Shown: positions 44,738 through 52,163 of the stretch, one piece after another
Layout of the letters: every line of letters starts with the position of its first letter
How positions within the stretch are numbered: the first letter of the stretch is position 1
Assembly: GCF_019904175.1 (NCBI RefSeq)
Contig: NZ_CP061913.1
Location: 11,346,001-11,410,000, forward strand
Origin: Dactylosporangium vinaceum
GTDB lineage: Bacteria; Actinomycetota; Actinomycetes; Mycobacteriales; Micromonosporaceae
Length of the DNA: 64,000 nucleotides
Reading direction: 5' to 3'
Notes under the pieces: generated by a model
The model's input: the letters and a program-made list of their open reading frames with translations, nothing else
What the model was told of the DNA's origin: nothing
Database searches by the model: none
Position numbers and translations under genes: made by a program

Positions 44738-45417
44738 GGAGGAGTCTCCCGCAACGTGTATCCCAGGCCCCGCAGCGTGTAGATCAATCGCGGCTCACCC
44801 TCGGCCTCCATCTTGCGGCGCAGGTAGCTCACGTACACCTGAAGGTTGTTGGCGGTGGCGCTCATGTCGAAGCCCCAGATCGCCTCGAACAACGCGTCGC
44901 GGGTCAACACCCGCGTCGCATTGCGCACGAGGACCTCCAAGAGGGAGAACTCGGTGCGGGTCAGCCGCAGCGGCCGCTCGCCCCGCCACGCCTCGAACCT
45001 GTCGGGATCGAGCCGGACGTCGGCGAACGACAGGACCTGCGACTCGCCGTCGCCCGCCGCGCGCCGACGCAGCAAGGCCCGCACCCGGGCCAGCAACTCC
45101 TCGGTGGCGAACGGCTTGGGCAGGTAGTCGTCGGCGCCCGCGTCAAGCCCCGCGACACGGTCGGAGACCTGGTCACGAGCGGTAAGCATCAGCACCGGCA
45201 GATCCCGGCCCGCCGCCCGCAACCGCCGGCAGGTCTCCAACCCGCCGAGGCGCGGCATCATGATGTCCAGGATCAGCAGATCCATTGCGTCGCCGCCGAG
45301 TCCTTCGAGCACGGCGAGACCGTTGGCGACGGTGCTGGTGTCGTAACCCTCGACCTGGAGCACCCGCTCCAGCGACTCACGGATCGCCGCGTCATCGTCC
45401 GCAATCATGACCCGCAC
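44734..45417 (-). CDS. OmpR-family response regulator, MprA-like
   Basis: 227 aa. Receiver domain with acidic pocket D7-D9, phospho-acceptor D51 ('LLILDIMMPRLGG'), Thr83 region 'LMLTARD' and Lys in 'YLPKPF'. C-terminal winged helix (about 128-225) contains 'LRLTRTEFSLLEVLVRNATRVLTRDALFEAIWG' and 'LQVYVSYLRRKME', both typical of OmpR/PhoB DNA-binding domains. First gene of the two-component operon. TCTCAGGTTC, also seen before the MmpL gene, lies 48 bp upstream, suggesting autoregulation and control of the transporter. Confidence 0.93.
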   Translation of the reverse strand: MRVMIADDDAAIRESLERVLQVEGYDTSTVANGLAVLEGLGGDAMDLLILDIMMPRLGGLETCRRLRAAGRDLPVLMLTARDQVSDRVAGLDAGADDYLPKPFATEELLARVRALLRRRAAGDGESQVLSFADVRLDPDRFEAWRGERPLRLTRTEFSLLEVLVRNATRVLTRDALFEAIWGFDMSATANNLQVYVSYLRRKMEAEGEPRLIYTLRGLGYTLRETPP

Positions 45418-45464
45418 GCCGCCCGCCTCCTCCAGTTGAAGCCTTTCCTGCCACCATCGCCGAT

Positions 45465-45474
45465 GAACCTGAGA
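45465..45474 (-). promoter_or_regulatory. TCTCAGGTTC motif upstream of the response regulator
   Basis: Minus-strand counterpart of the motif at 40951; flanks are also similar (GCGnCG 15-20 nt upstream). Confidence 0.35.
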
Positions 45475-46193
45475 ACAGGATTAGCGCCGCCACCGGGACC
45501 GACGCCGTGACCGGCACGGCGGGCCGGCGCCCACCCCGCCGTCGCCGTATGGGCTGCCGGTGGTTCGCCGGCCGGCGCCCTGGCGCACCCGCAGAAGATT
45601 CAAGACCAAGGCCCGCAAGCCCCCCGGCCGCGGTCCACCCACGTCGGGCACACCGGACAGACGACAATGGCGCCCGGCCCGCGTTTCCGCAGACCAGACG
45701 CCAGTCGATGAAGCGCGCCCGAAGGGACTCGAACCCCTAACCTTCTGATCCGTAGTCAGATGATCCGCGTAGTCTCCTACTTATTTACCTTCTCACGAAA
45801 GCATGCTGTTTCGCAAGGGGTCCGTGCTCGAACGGTGCGGCGCGTATCCGCAGGTCCACGCGATCTCAGATTCCGCCGGCATGACCAGGCTCGCTATCCC
45901 CGGGTGTCCGTGCTGGTTTGGTGCGGATCGTGCTCGACAATCGCGCTACGTCCGATCACATCAGGAACACAACGTGATCCCGCACCGACCCCGTGGTCGG
46001 CCCGGCCGCCCCCGCTCGGTGCAGCTCTGTGCGGACGGACCAACAGGTGTGTTCCACCCATGCCGGTGACCGCCGACGACATGCAAGGCGACCGCATCCC
46101 GGACCCGTTGTCCGCGTTGGACCAACCGGAGGCTTTGGACATGTGCTGCAGGTGGAGCGTGAAGATCGCCCGTCGCGCCGGTACGGTTGAGAC
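45475..46193. other. Intergenic stretch without a convincing gene
   Basis: About 720 bp between the response-regulator leader and the BlaI-like gene. Small open frames (for example 45760-46197 +) show no family resemblance and biased composition. Parts around 45740-45820 are less GC-rich than the surroundings. The only recognisable item is the tRNA fragment at 45714-45762. Confidence 0.6.
45714..45762 (-). other. 3' fragment of tRNA-Arg(ACG), probable attachment-site scar
   Basis: On the minus strand the sequence reads as the 3' half of a tRNA: anticodon arm TCTGA-CTACGGA-TCAGA (anticodon ACG), variable loop, T-arm GGGGTTCGAGTCCC and acceptor 3' strand CGGGCGC plus discriminator G. The matching 5' acceptor GCGCCCG and the D-arm are missing upstream; resemblance stops at 45762. 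Actinomycete integrases recombine in just this part of tRNA genes, so this is best read as an attL/attR or an old scar. No integrase gene is in the window. Confidence 0.75.
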
Positions 46194-46583
46194 GTGACCC
46201 GACAGGACGGCGCCGAGCGGCGACCTTGGGGCTCGCTCGAGGCGGACGTGCTCGCCGCGCTGCGTGACGCCGACGAGCCACTCACCCCGGCCCAGGTGCT
46301 GAAGCGCTTGGACAATGCCGTGGCGTACAACACCGTCCAGACGATCCTCACCCGCCTGTTGGAGAAGGGTCTGGCGCAGCGCGGTCCGAGCCCGCACGGC
46401 GGACGCGGGCACATGTACTGGCCCACCCATGGCACCGCAACCGCGATCGCGCAGCAGATGCGGGCACTGCTCGACGGTCCCGGCGACCGCCGCGCCGTGC
46501 TGCGCGAATTTACCGCCGAGCTCGATCCGGCCGACGCGGCCGTGCTCCGTAGGCTCCTCGCCGGGGTAGACGATCAAGCGTGA
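46194..46583 (+). CDS. BlaI/MecI-family transcriptional repressor
   Basis: 129 aa from GTG 46194. N-terminal winged helix (about 10-80): 'GSLEADVLAALRDADEPLTPAQVLKRL' and 'VAYNTVQTILTRLLEKGLAQR' match the BlaI/CopY family, with the usual C-terminal dimerisation helices 'AIAQQMRALL' and 'LDPADAAVLRRLL'. Such repressors are inactivated when a membrane metalloprotease partner senses a signal. The partner gene follows with a GTGA overlap. No beta-lactamase or PBP gene is adjacent, so the regulated genes lie elsewhere. BlaI-type operators contain TACA/TGTA half-sites, like the dyads at 51393, 53008 and 58359. Confidence 0.9.
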   Translation: MTRQDGAERRPWGSLEADVLAALRDADEPLTPAQVLKRLDNAVAYNTVQTILTRLLEKGLAQRGPSPHGGRGHMYWPTHGTATAIAQQMRALLDGPGDRRAVLREFTAELDPADAAVLRRLLAGVDDQA

Positions 46584-47485
46584 TCTGGCTCGTCTACCTG
46601 CCTCTGGTGCTGCCGGTACTGTTGATTCCGGCTGCGCGCCGTGCCATTGCCGCGAGCCGCCCGGAGGCGGCCGCTCGGGTCCTCACCGGGGCGGCGCTGC
46701 TCATCGCCGCCTGCTCGAGCGTCTGTCTCGGCCTGCTCGGCGCCACGCTGTTCGATGACCTGCCGGTGTCGGAGCGGCACGAAGACCACGCAGCGGCGCT
46801 CGGCCGGGTGCTGCCCGAGCCGGTCCCGGACTGGTTGGCGCTCATTGCGGCGCTACTGCTGGTGTGGTGCGCCGTTCGGCTGGTGCGCGAGGCATGGCGC
46901 AGAGACCAGGCCGCCTCCGTGCTGCACGGGGCGGGGCGCCCGACAGCCGGTCTCCTGGTCGCCGATTGGTCGGCCGCCCGCGCTGTGGCGGTGCCGCCAC
47001 GGCGGGGGCGCAAGGGTCACATCATGGTGACTACCGGTCTGCTGCAGCTTCTCGACTCGCGGGAACGCGCCGTCGTGTTCGCGCACGAGCAGGCTCACCT
47101 GCGGCGGCAGCATCATCGCGTGGCGGCACTGGCTTCTGCCGCGGCGGCCGTCAACCCGCTGCTGCGGCCGATCCCGGCGGCGGTGGACGTCCTCATCGAG
47201 CGCAGCGCCGACGAAGACGCGGCCCGTGACATCGGCGATCGTCTGCTGGTGGCTCGCACGATCGGCAAGGTCGCCCTCGGCGACGACGCCGCCGGACGGG
47301 ACGAAGGCGGCCTGCGGTTCAGCGGTTCGTCCGTTATCCGCCGTGTGACGGCACTGCTCACGCCACCGTCGGACCGGGCCACGCCGTTGCTGGCGCTCGC
47401 CGCCGCGGGTCTTGCCGTCGTCGCCACCGGTGCCGCGATCGTCGAGTTCATCGAACTCGCTCGGGCCTGGATGCCTCCGCACTGA
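46580..47485 (+). CDS. M56-family membrane metallopeptidase, BlaR1-like without sensor domain
   Basis: 301 aa. Hydrophobic helices at about 3-20, 34-55, 85-103 and 275-293. Zinc-binding HExxH at H169-E170-H173 ('FAHEQAHLRRQHH') and a later Glu in 'ERSADEDAARD' as third ligand. It lacks the extracellular penicillin-binding domain of BlaR1, as do most actinobacterial M56 partners. GTG start at 46580, coupled to the BlaI stop. Expected to cleave or release the repressor on an unknown envelope signal. Confidence 0.88.
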   Translation: MIWLVYLPLVLPVLLIPAARRAIAASRPEAAARVLTGAALLIAACSSVCLGLLGATLFDDLPVSERHEDHAAALGRVLPEPVPDWLALIAALLLVWCAVRLVREAWRRDQAASVLHGAGRPTAGLLVADWSAARAVAVPPRRGRKGHIMVTTGLLQLLDSRERAVVFAHEQAHLRRQHHRVAALASAAAAVNPLLRPIPAAVDVLIERSADEDAARDIGDRLLVARTIGKVALGDDAAGRDEGGLRFSGSSVIRRVTALLTPPSDRATPLLALAAAGLAVVATGAAIVEFIELARAWMPPH

Positions 47486-47695
47486 CCTGTTCAACGGTGC
47501 GGCACCGTACGCCATGTTCCGCCGCCGGCCGGGTCCTCACGGGATCGCGACCGTCCGCCGAGAGGGCTTCGCAACCGACCGCCATGGGGCGTGGCGGCGA
47601 CGTGATCGTGTGCGGCTCCTGCGACACGTGTTCCGTGGCCAAACGACGCGGTTCCGCGGATGACCACGCCTCTCCGCGCGTGCGGCTGGGCCCGC

Positions 47696-48295
47696 TCAGC
47701 GACGGATGAGGGTAAGGGCGCGGTGCCACGGCTTGGCGCCGCCGCCGGTCGGATCTTGTTGTGGCGGTCCGTCCGCGGTGACGGCGCGCAGGTCGGGACA
47801 GCGGCGACGGAGTCGGTCCTCCAGCTGGTGGCGCAGCGTGGACTCGGCGGCCGGGCAGCCGTGGCAGGCGCCGGTGAGCCGGACCGTGACCACGCCGTCG
47901 TGCACGGTCACGAGCTCGATGGCGCCGCCGTGGGAGCGGGCGAGGTCGCCGACGGCTCCGTCGATGAGTTCCCGGGCGGTGGCGTGCAGGACGTCGTCGG
48001 CGGTCGCGGCCCGGCCGGCCGGGAGCCAGCCGCCGCGGTCGGCCAGTGCGGCGTGCAGCGCGGAGCGGATCCGGGCGCCGTCGCGGGTCCAGTCCCGTCC
48101 GGTGCCGAGCACTGTCACGATGGCGTCGGGTTCGACGTGCACCTCGGCGAGCGTGCCGTCGGTGAGCAGGCCGGCGAGCGGATCCGGGACGGCTGCGGCG
48201 GGCCCTGTGAAGGTCAGGACGCCGGCCGGGGTCATCCAGCGCAACCGGTCGGGCTCTCCCGGGCAGGACTGCGGGTGGATCGGGATCATCGTCAC
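47696..48295 (-). CDS. NifU C-terminal-domain protein (Fe-S scaffold-like)
   Basis: 199 aa from GTG 48295 (GTGA overlap with the feoB stop). The C-terminal half has the NifU-like pattern: 'DLARSHGGAIELVTVHDGVVTVRLTGACHGCPAAESTLRHQLEDRLRR', with the CxxC pair of the Fe-S scaffold domain in 'ACHGCP'. The N-terminal 95 residues contain one Cys and no known motif. Last gene of feoA-feoB-nifU, so imported Fe(II) may be linked to cluster assembly. Related feo-linked NifU-domain proteins occur in other actinomycetes. Confidence 0.85.
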   Translation of the reverse strand: MTMIPIHPQSCPGEPDRLRWMTPAGVLTFTGPAAAVPDPLAGLLTDGTLAEVHVEPDAIVTVLGTGRDWTRDGARIRSALHAALADRGGWLPAGRAATADDVLHATARELIDGAVGDLARSHGGAIELVTVHDGVVTVRLTGACHGCPAAESTLRHQLEDRLRRRCPDLRAVTADGPPQQDPTGGGAKPWHRALTLIRR

Positions 48296-50232
48296 GGCCA
48301 GGCCAGCGCGGTCACCGTGTGGGCGAGGTACGCCATCACCCAGGCGAGGCCGGTGAGGTAGGTGAAGGCGATGGCCGGCCACTTCCAGCCGCCGGTCTCC
48401 CGTCGCATAATCCCGACGGTGGCCATGCACTGCAGCGCGAACGCGAAGTACACCAGCAGGGCGGCGATCGTCGGCGGCGTGAACACCGGCCGGCCGTCGT
48501 CGTGGGTCATCGCGCGCAGTGCCTGGGCCGGGTCGTCGGGGTTTTCGGCGGCGGCCACCTGCCCGAGGGTGGCGACGAACGTCTCACGCGCGGCCTGCGC
48601 GGAGAGGATGCCGATGTTGATCCGCCAGTCGAAGCCGAGCGGCGCGAAGACCGGTTCGACGAAATGCCCGACGCTCGCGGCATAGCTGTGCTCGGCGGTG
48701 TACGCCGACACAGCAGTGCGGTCGTTCCGGTCGACGCCGTGTGCGCGCAGCTCGGCCGGCGAGTGCAGCGGCAGGTTGAGCAGCAGCCACAGCGCAAGCG
48801 TGGTCAGCGCGATGATGGTGGTGCATTTGCGCAGGAACGACCGGGCCGAGTGCCACATCGCGGTGAGCACGCTGCGCACCGATGGCAGCCGGTACGGCGG
48901 CATCTCCATGTAGAACGGCAGCATCGCGCCGCGGCGGTCGCCGAGCTTCTTGAACGCCCACGCGGCGAGCATCGCCGACACCGATCCCAGCAGGTACAGG
49001 CCGAACATGACCAGGCCCTGCGCCCCGAACGGCCCGAACCGGCTCGCGGGGCTCACCAGCAGACCGATCAGCAGCACGTACACCGGCAGGCGGGCCGAGC
49101 AGGTCATCAGCGGTGCGGCCATCATCGTGGCCAGCCGGTCCCGGGCCGAGGGTAGTGTCCGGGTGGCCATGATCCCCGGGATCGCGCAGGCGAACGAGGA
49201 CAGCAGCGCGACGAACGCGCGGCCTTCCAGACCGGCCTTGGCCATCACCCGGTCCATCAGCAGCGCCGCCCGCGACATGTAGCCCACGCCCTCGAGCAGC
49301 GAGATCATGAGGAACAGCAGCATGATCTGGGGCACGAAGACGAGCACCGCGCCGATACCGCCGATGACCGCCTCACCGATCAGCCCGGCCAGCCACGCGT
49401 TGCCGATGCGCGCGGTGGCCTCGCCGGACAGCCAGCCGAAGAAGGTCTCCACGTACCCCTGCAGCGGCGCGGTGAGGCCGAACAGGATCTGGAAGAACGC
49501 CACCATCACCGCGAAGAACACCACAGTGCCCCAGACCGGGTGCAGCAGCACCGCATCCACCCGCTGGGTGATCCGGTGCCGGTCCGGCGCCCGGTACCCG
49601 GCGAAGGCCAGCACGGACTCGGCCCACGCGTCGAACTCGGCGGCCACGGTGGGCGGCGCGAGCGCCGGGATCGGCCAGGACCGCCACTCGTCGAGGCGTT
49701 CGCGGAGCCGGTCGACGCCCCGGCCCCGGTTGCCGATCGCGGCCACGACCGGCACGCCGAGCGCCTGCTCCAAAGCGTCGACGTCGAGGTGGCCGGCGCG
49801 GGCCTGCAGCTCGTCGGTGAACGTCACCACCACGCACGTCGGCAGACCCCGGCCGAGCACCTGCGCCACGAACCGCAGCGACCGGCGCAGCGTCGTCGCG
49901 TCGGCCATGACCAGGAGCGCGTCCGGTGGCGGCGCACCGTCGAGCCGCCCGTCGAGCACGTCGACCATGACCTGTTCGTCGGGGCTGATCGGCTCCAGGC
50001 TGTAGGCCCCGGGCAGGTCCTCGATCACATACCGGTGGGCTCCCGAGCGGCTGGTGCCGACGAACCTGGAGACCGTCACCCCGGGATAGTTGCCGGTCTT
50101 GGCGTGCAGCCCGGTCAGGGCATTGAAGATGCTCGTCTTACCGGCGTTCGGGCTGCCGACCAGGGCGACGCGCGGCACCCCGGCCTCAGCCGCGGCGGCA
50201 CCGCCGGGGCCATGGCACCCCGGCTCCGTCAC
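48292..50232 (-). CDS. feoB: Ferrous iron transport protein B
   Basis: 646 aa from GTG 50232, which overlaps the feoA stop by GTGA. N-terminal G domain: G1 'GSPNAGKTS' (26-34), G3 'DLPG', and 'TFTD' where G4 usually reads NxxD (Thr replaces Asn, so nucleotide preference may be altered; Asp kept). The membrane part has two Gate motifs with 'FACAIPGIMATRTL' and 'LMTCSARLPVYVLLIG', the latter carrying the conserved gate Cys. Fe(II) uptake across the cytoplasmic membrane. A DtxR/IdeR-like box lies before the operon. Confidence 0.95.
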   Translation of the reverse strand: MTEPGCHGPGGAAAAEAGVPRVALVGSPNAGKTSIFNALTGLHAKTGNYPGVTVSRFVGTSRSGAHRYVIEDLPGAYSLEPISPDEQVMVDVLDGRLDGAPPPDALLVMADATTLRRSLRFVAQVLGRGLPTCVVVTFTDELQARAGHLDVDALEQALGVPVVAAIGNRGRGVDRLRERLDEWRSWPIPALAPPTVAAEFDAWAESVLAFAGYRAPDRHRITQRVDAVLLHPVWGTVVFFAVMVAFFQILFGLTAPLQGYVETFFGWLSGEATARIGNAWLAGLIGEAVIGGIGAVLVFVPQIMLLFLMISLLEGVGYMSRAALLMDRVMAKAGLEGRAFVALLSSFACAIPGIMATRTLPSARDRLATMMAAPLMTCSARLPVYVLLIGLLVSPASRFGPFGAQGLVMFGLYLLGSVSAMLAAWAFKKLGDRRGAMLPFYMEMPPYRLPSVRSVLTAMWHSARSFLRKCTTIIALTTLALWLLLNLPLHSPAELRAHGVDRNDRTAVSAYTAEHSYAASVGHFVEPVFAPLGFDWRINIGILSAQAARETFVATLGQVAAAENPDDPAQALRAMTHDDGRPVFTPPTIAALLVYFAFALQCMATVGIMRRETGGWKWPAIAFTYLTGLAWVMAYLAHTVTALAWP

Positions 50233-50525
50233 TGGACCTCCCGGGCCAGCACGTACGCCGCCTGCTCGCGGCGCAGACACAGCTCGTAGTCCTTCACCCG
50301 GTAGACAACCGGATCGCGCAGCGGTGCCCGCCGAACCACCTCCACCGTGGTACCGCCGGTCAGCCCGAGATCCTCGAGGCGGCGCGCGACCAGGGGAGGC
50401 GCGTCAGCGGTCATGCCGACCACCACAGCGCGCCGGCCGGGTGTGAGATCGGCCAGCACACGGCAGTCGGCGGCCTGACCGTCGCGGGTCGCGAGCAGGG
50501 CTGCCGCCGGTATTCCTCGAGCCAT
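50229..50525 (-). CDS. feoA: Ferrous iron transport protein A
   Basis: 98 aa SH3-like FeoA: 'LADLTPGRRAVVVGM', 'VARRLEDLGLTGGTTVEVVRRAPLRDPVVYRVKDYELCLRREQA', the usual core. The first 20 residues are an extension. It probably interacts with the cytoplasmic side of FeoB. First gene of the operon; its start is 12 bp from the iron box. Confidence 0.9.
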   Translation of the reverse strand: MARGIPAAALLATRDGQAADCRVLADLTPGRRAVVVGMTADAPPLVARRLEDLGLTGGTTVEVVRRAPLRDPVVYRVKDYELCLRREQAAYVLAREVQ

Positions 50526-50536
50526 CCACCCACCAT

Positions 50537-50555
50537 AAGGTAAGGCTTACTTTAT
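50537..50555. promoter_or_regulatory. DtxR/IdeR-type iron box
   Basis: TAAGGTAAGGCTTACTTTA matches the 19-bp IdeR/DtxR consensus (TTAGGTTAGGCTAACCTAA) at 14 of 19 positions by hand alignment, keeping the central AGGC. It lies in an AT-rich patch 12 bp upstream of feoA, where an iron-loaded repressor would block transcription. Confidence 0.7.
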
Positions 50556-50585
50556 TTACCACCCGGTACGCACCGACGCTCGGGG

Positions 50586-50687
50586 TCACGCGACGACGAG
50601 CCAGATAAGGCTGCCAAGGCTGGTGACACCTTGCAGGAGGCCGACGACGATCGCCTCGGGATAGGTCAGCTGGTGCACGCCGGGCAT
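50586..50687 (-). pseudogene. uppP: Remnant of uppP (undecaprenyl-diphosphatase) N-terminus
   Basis: A 33-codon open frame encodes 'LTYPEAIVVGLLQGVT' followed by 'SLGSL'. Actinobacterial UppP begins with the same stretch and continues with E-L-F-P-V-S before S-L-G-H. Here about six codons are gone, including the start of the catalytic P-V-S-S region, and the frame stops 11 residues later. The rest of the gene (about 250 codons) is absent. It looks like a decayed relic; an intact copy would be needed elsewhere. It sits beside DedA and PAP2 genes of the same lipid-carrier pathway. Confidence 0.65.
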
Positions 50688-50718
50688 CCTGTCGCAAGCG
50701 GTGCTGAGCACGGGAACA

Positions 50719-51336
50719 TCAGGAACCCCCGCGGCGGGCGCGGGCCCGCCCACGGAGCAGCTCAACCGCGATCGGCACGACGGACAGCACGACGATCCCG
50801 ATGAGGATGAGTTCGATGTTGGACTTCACGAAGGTGACCTGTCCGAGAAAGTAGCCCAGCACCGTGACGCCGGTGCCCCACAGCGACCCGCCGATGACGT
50901 TGTAGAGGCTGAACGTGCGGTAGTGCATGCGTGAGGCGCCGGCGACGATCGGGGTGAAGGTCCGCACGATCGGCACGAAGCGGGCAAGGACGATGGACCG
51001 CGGGCCGTAGCGGGCGAAGAACTCCGTGGCCCGGGCGAGATTCTCCTGCCGGAACAGCCGGGAGTTCGGACGGCGGAACAGCGTCGGCCCGACTCGTCGG
51101 CCGAAGGCGTAGCCGACCTGGTCACCGGCGACCGCGGCGACCACGATCAGCAGGATCACCAGCCACAGCGGCAGGTGGAGGTATCGGCCGCCCGCCACCA
51201 GCAGCCCGGTGGTGAACAGCAGTGAGTCGCCGGGCAGGAAGAACCCGATCAGCAGGCCCGATTCGGCGAACACGATCGCGAGGATGCCGATCATCCCGAA
51301 GGTGGAGATGAGCCATTCGGGATCCAGGAACTGCAC
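50719..51336 (-). CDS. DedA-family membrane protein
   Basis: 205 aa from GTG 51336, with GAGGAG 7 bases upstream. Typical DedA features: 'AESGLLIGFFLPGDSLLF' in the first re-entrant region, 'GDQVGYAFGRRVG', 'FFARYGPRSIVLARFVPIVRTFTPIVAGASRM' with the conserved Arg/Pro residues, and a C-terminal helix followed by a basic tail 'RGRARARRGGS'. DedA proteins are phospholipid or undecaprenyl-phosphate translocases. Divergent from the PAP2 gene over an 80-bp region holding a CCTACA-N3-TGTAGG dyad. Confidence 0.9.
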   Translation of the reverse strand: MQFLDPEWLISTFGMIGILAIVFAESGLLIGFFLPGDSLLFTTGLLVAGGRYLHLPLWLVILLIVVAAVAGDQVGYAFGRRVGPTLFRRPNSRLFRQENLARATEFFARYGPRSIVLARFVPIVRTFTPIVAGASRMHYRTFSLYNVIGGSLWGTGVTVLGYFLGQVTFVKSNIELILIGIVVLSVVPIAVELLRGRARARRGGS

Positions 51337-51392
51337 AGGCGCTCCTCGCTTCGGGGGTGCGGCCGTGGTGTCAGCGGAGACACCGCGGTACA

Positions 51393-51407
51393 CCTACATA
51401 TTGTAGG
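51393..51407. promoter_or_regulatory. CCTACA-N3-TGTAGG dyad, site A (DedA/PAP2)
   Basis: CCTACATATTGTAGG, perfect 6-bp arms. Its right arm overlaps the AGGAG ribosome-binding site (51405-51409) of the PAP2 gene, so a bound regulator could block translation start as well as transcription. Confidence 0.7.
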
Positions 51408-51416
51408 AGTACGTTG

Positions 51417-52085
51417 GTGCCGGTGCACAACAACCTGCTCGGGCGCGCGGTGCCGACGGCGACCGCGGTGCTGTTCGTCGTCCTGACCGGACTGGTCACG
51501 ATGCGATCTGCACCGCTGGTACGGCTCGATACCCACGTCAGCGACGCCGCACACGCCCTGGCGCTCGGACACCCGGCGTGGCGGGCCGCGATGTCGGCTG
51601 TCACCCACACCGCGGACAGCGCCGTCATCTGGGTGCTGGCGCTGCTGGCGCTGCTCGTCCTGCTGGCGCGCCGGGACCGCTCCGCCATCGTCCTGCTCGT
51701 CGCGACCGCCGCGGCCGCGACGGTCGTACGGCACGGGGTCCTCTGGCTGGTGCACCGGCCCCGGCCCGCTGACCGGCTCACTGCCGCCAGCGGGTTCTCG
51801 TACCCGTCCGGTCACACGACATCGTCGGCCGTCGCGGCCGGCCTCGTCATCGTGCTCGGCTGGAGGCTGCTGCCGAACCGCTGGTCACGTCTGACCTTGG
51901 CCGGCGTCGCCGGCGGATGGGCCGTGCTGGTCGGCGTCAGCCGGGTCGCACTGGTCGCGCACTGGCCGACCGACGTGATCGGCGGCTGGCTGCTCGCCAC
52001 CACGGTGATCGTCACGGCCACGCTGCTGTGGCGCCGGCCCGCAGGGGTGCAGGGCGACGCCAGTCCGCCGAACGACCCCGGCTGA
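51417..52085 (+). CDS. PAP2-family membrane phosphatase
   Basis: 222 aa from GTG 51417, 7 bases after AGGAG (alternatives TTG 51414 and GTG 51423). About six helices and the three lipid-phosphatase motifs: C1-like 'RHGVLWLVHRPRP', C2 'YPSGHTTSS' and C3 'SRVALVAHWPTDVIGG' with the catalytic His. Such enzymes dephosphorylate undecaprenyl pyrophosphate or phosphatidic acid/PG-phosphate on the outer face of the membrane. Together with the neighbouring DedA gene this suggests lipid-carrier recycling. The promoter has a shared dyad. Confidence 0.9.
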   Translation: MPVHNNLLGRAVPTATAVLFVVLTGLVTMRSAPLVRLDTHVSDAAHALALGHPAWRAAMSAVTHTADSAVIWVLALLALLVLLARRDRSAIVLLVATAAAATVVRHGVLWLVHRPRPADRLTAASGFSYPSGHTTSSAVAAGLVIVLGWRLLPNRWSRLTLAGVAGGWAVLVGVSRVALVAHWPTDVIGGWLLATTVIVTATLLWRRPAGVQGDASPPNDPG

Positions 52086-52163
52086 CGCAGGCGTCCGCCG
52101 GGATTCACGGCCACCGCAGAGAGCGCCCACCACCAGCCGGTGGCGTGCGAGGTCAGCGACGGC

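Noticed and set aside
45714..45800. Intact tRNA-Arg gene
   Set aside because: The 5' acceptor strand and D-arm cannot be found upstream of the anticodon arm, so only a 3' fragment is present.
45715..46193. A mobile element with integrase near the tRNA fragment
   Set aside because: No integrase, excisionase or transposase gene is found in the window, so I report only the scar.
45760..46197. 145-codon plus-strand frame before the BlaI gene
   Set aside because: No recognisable motif, passes through the tRNA fragment region, and overlaps the real BlaI start.
50404..50697. 97-codon minus-strand frame across feoA and the iron box
   Set aside because: Out of frame with feoA, which has clear FeoA motifs; crosses the uppP relic in another frame.
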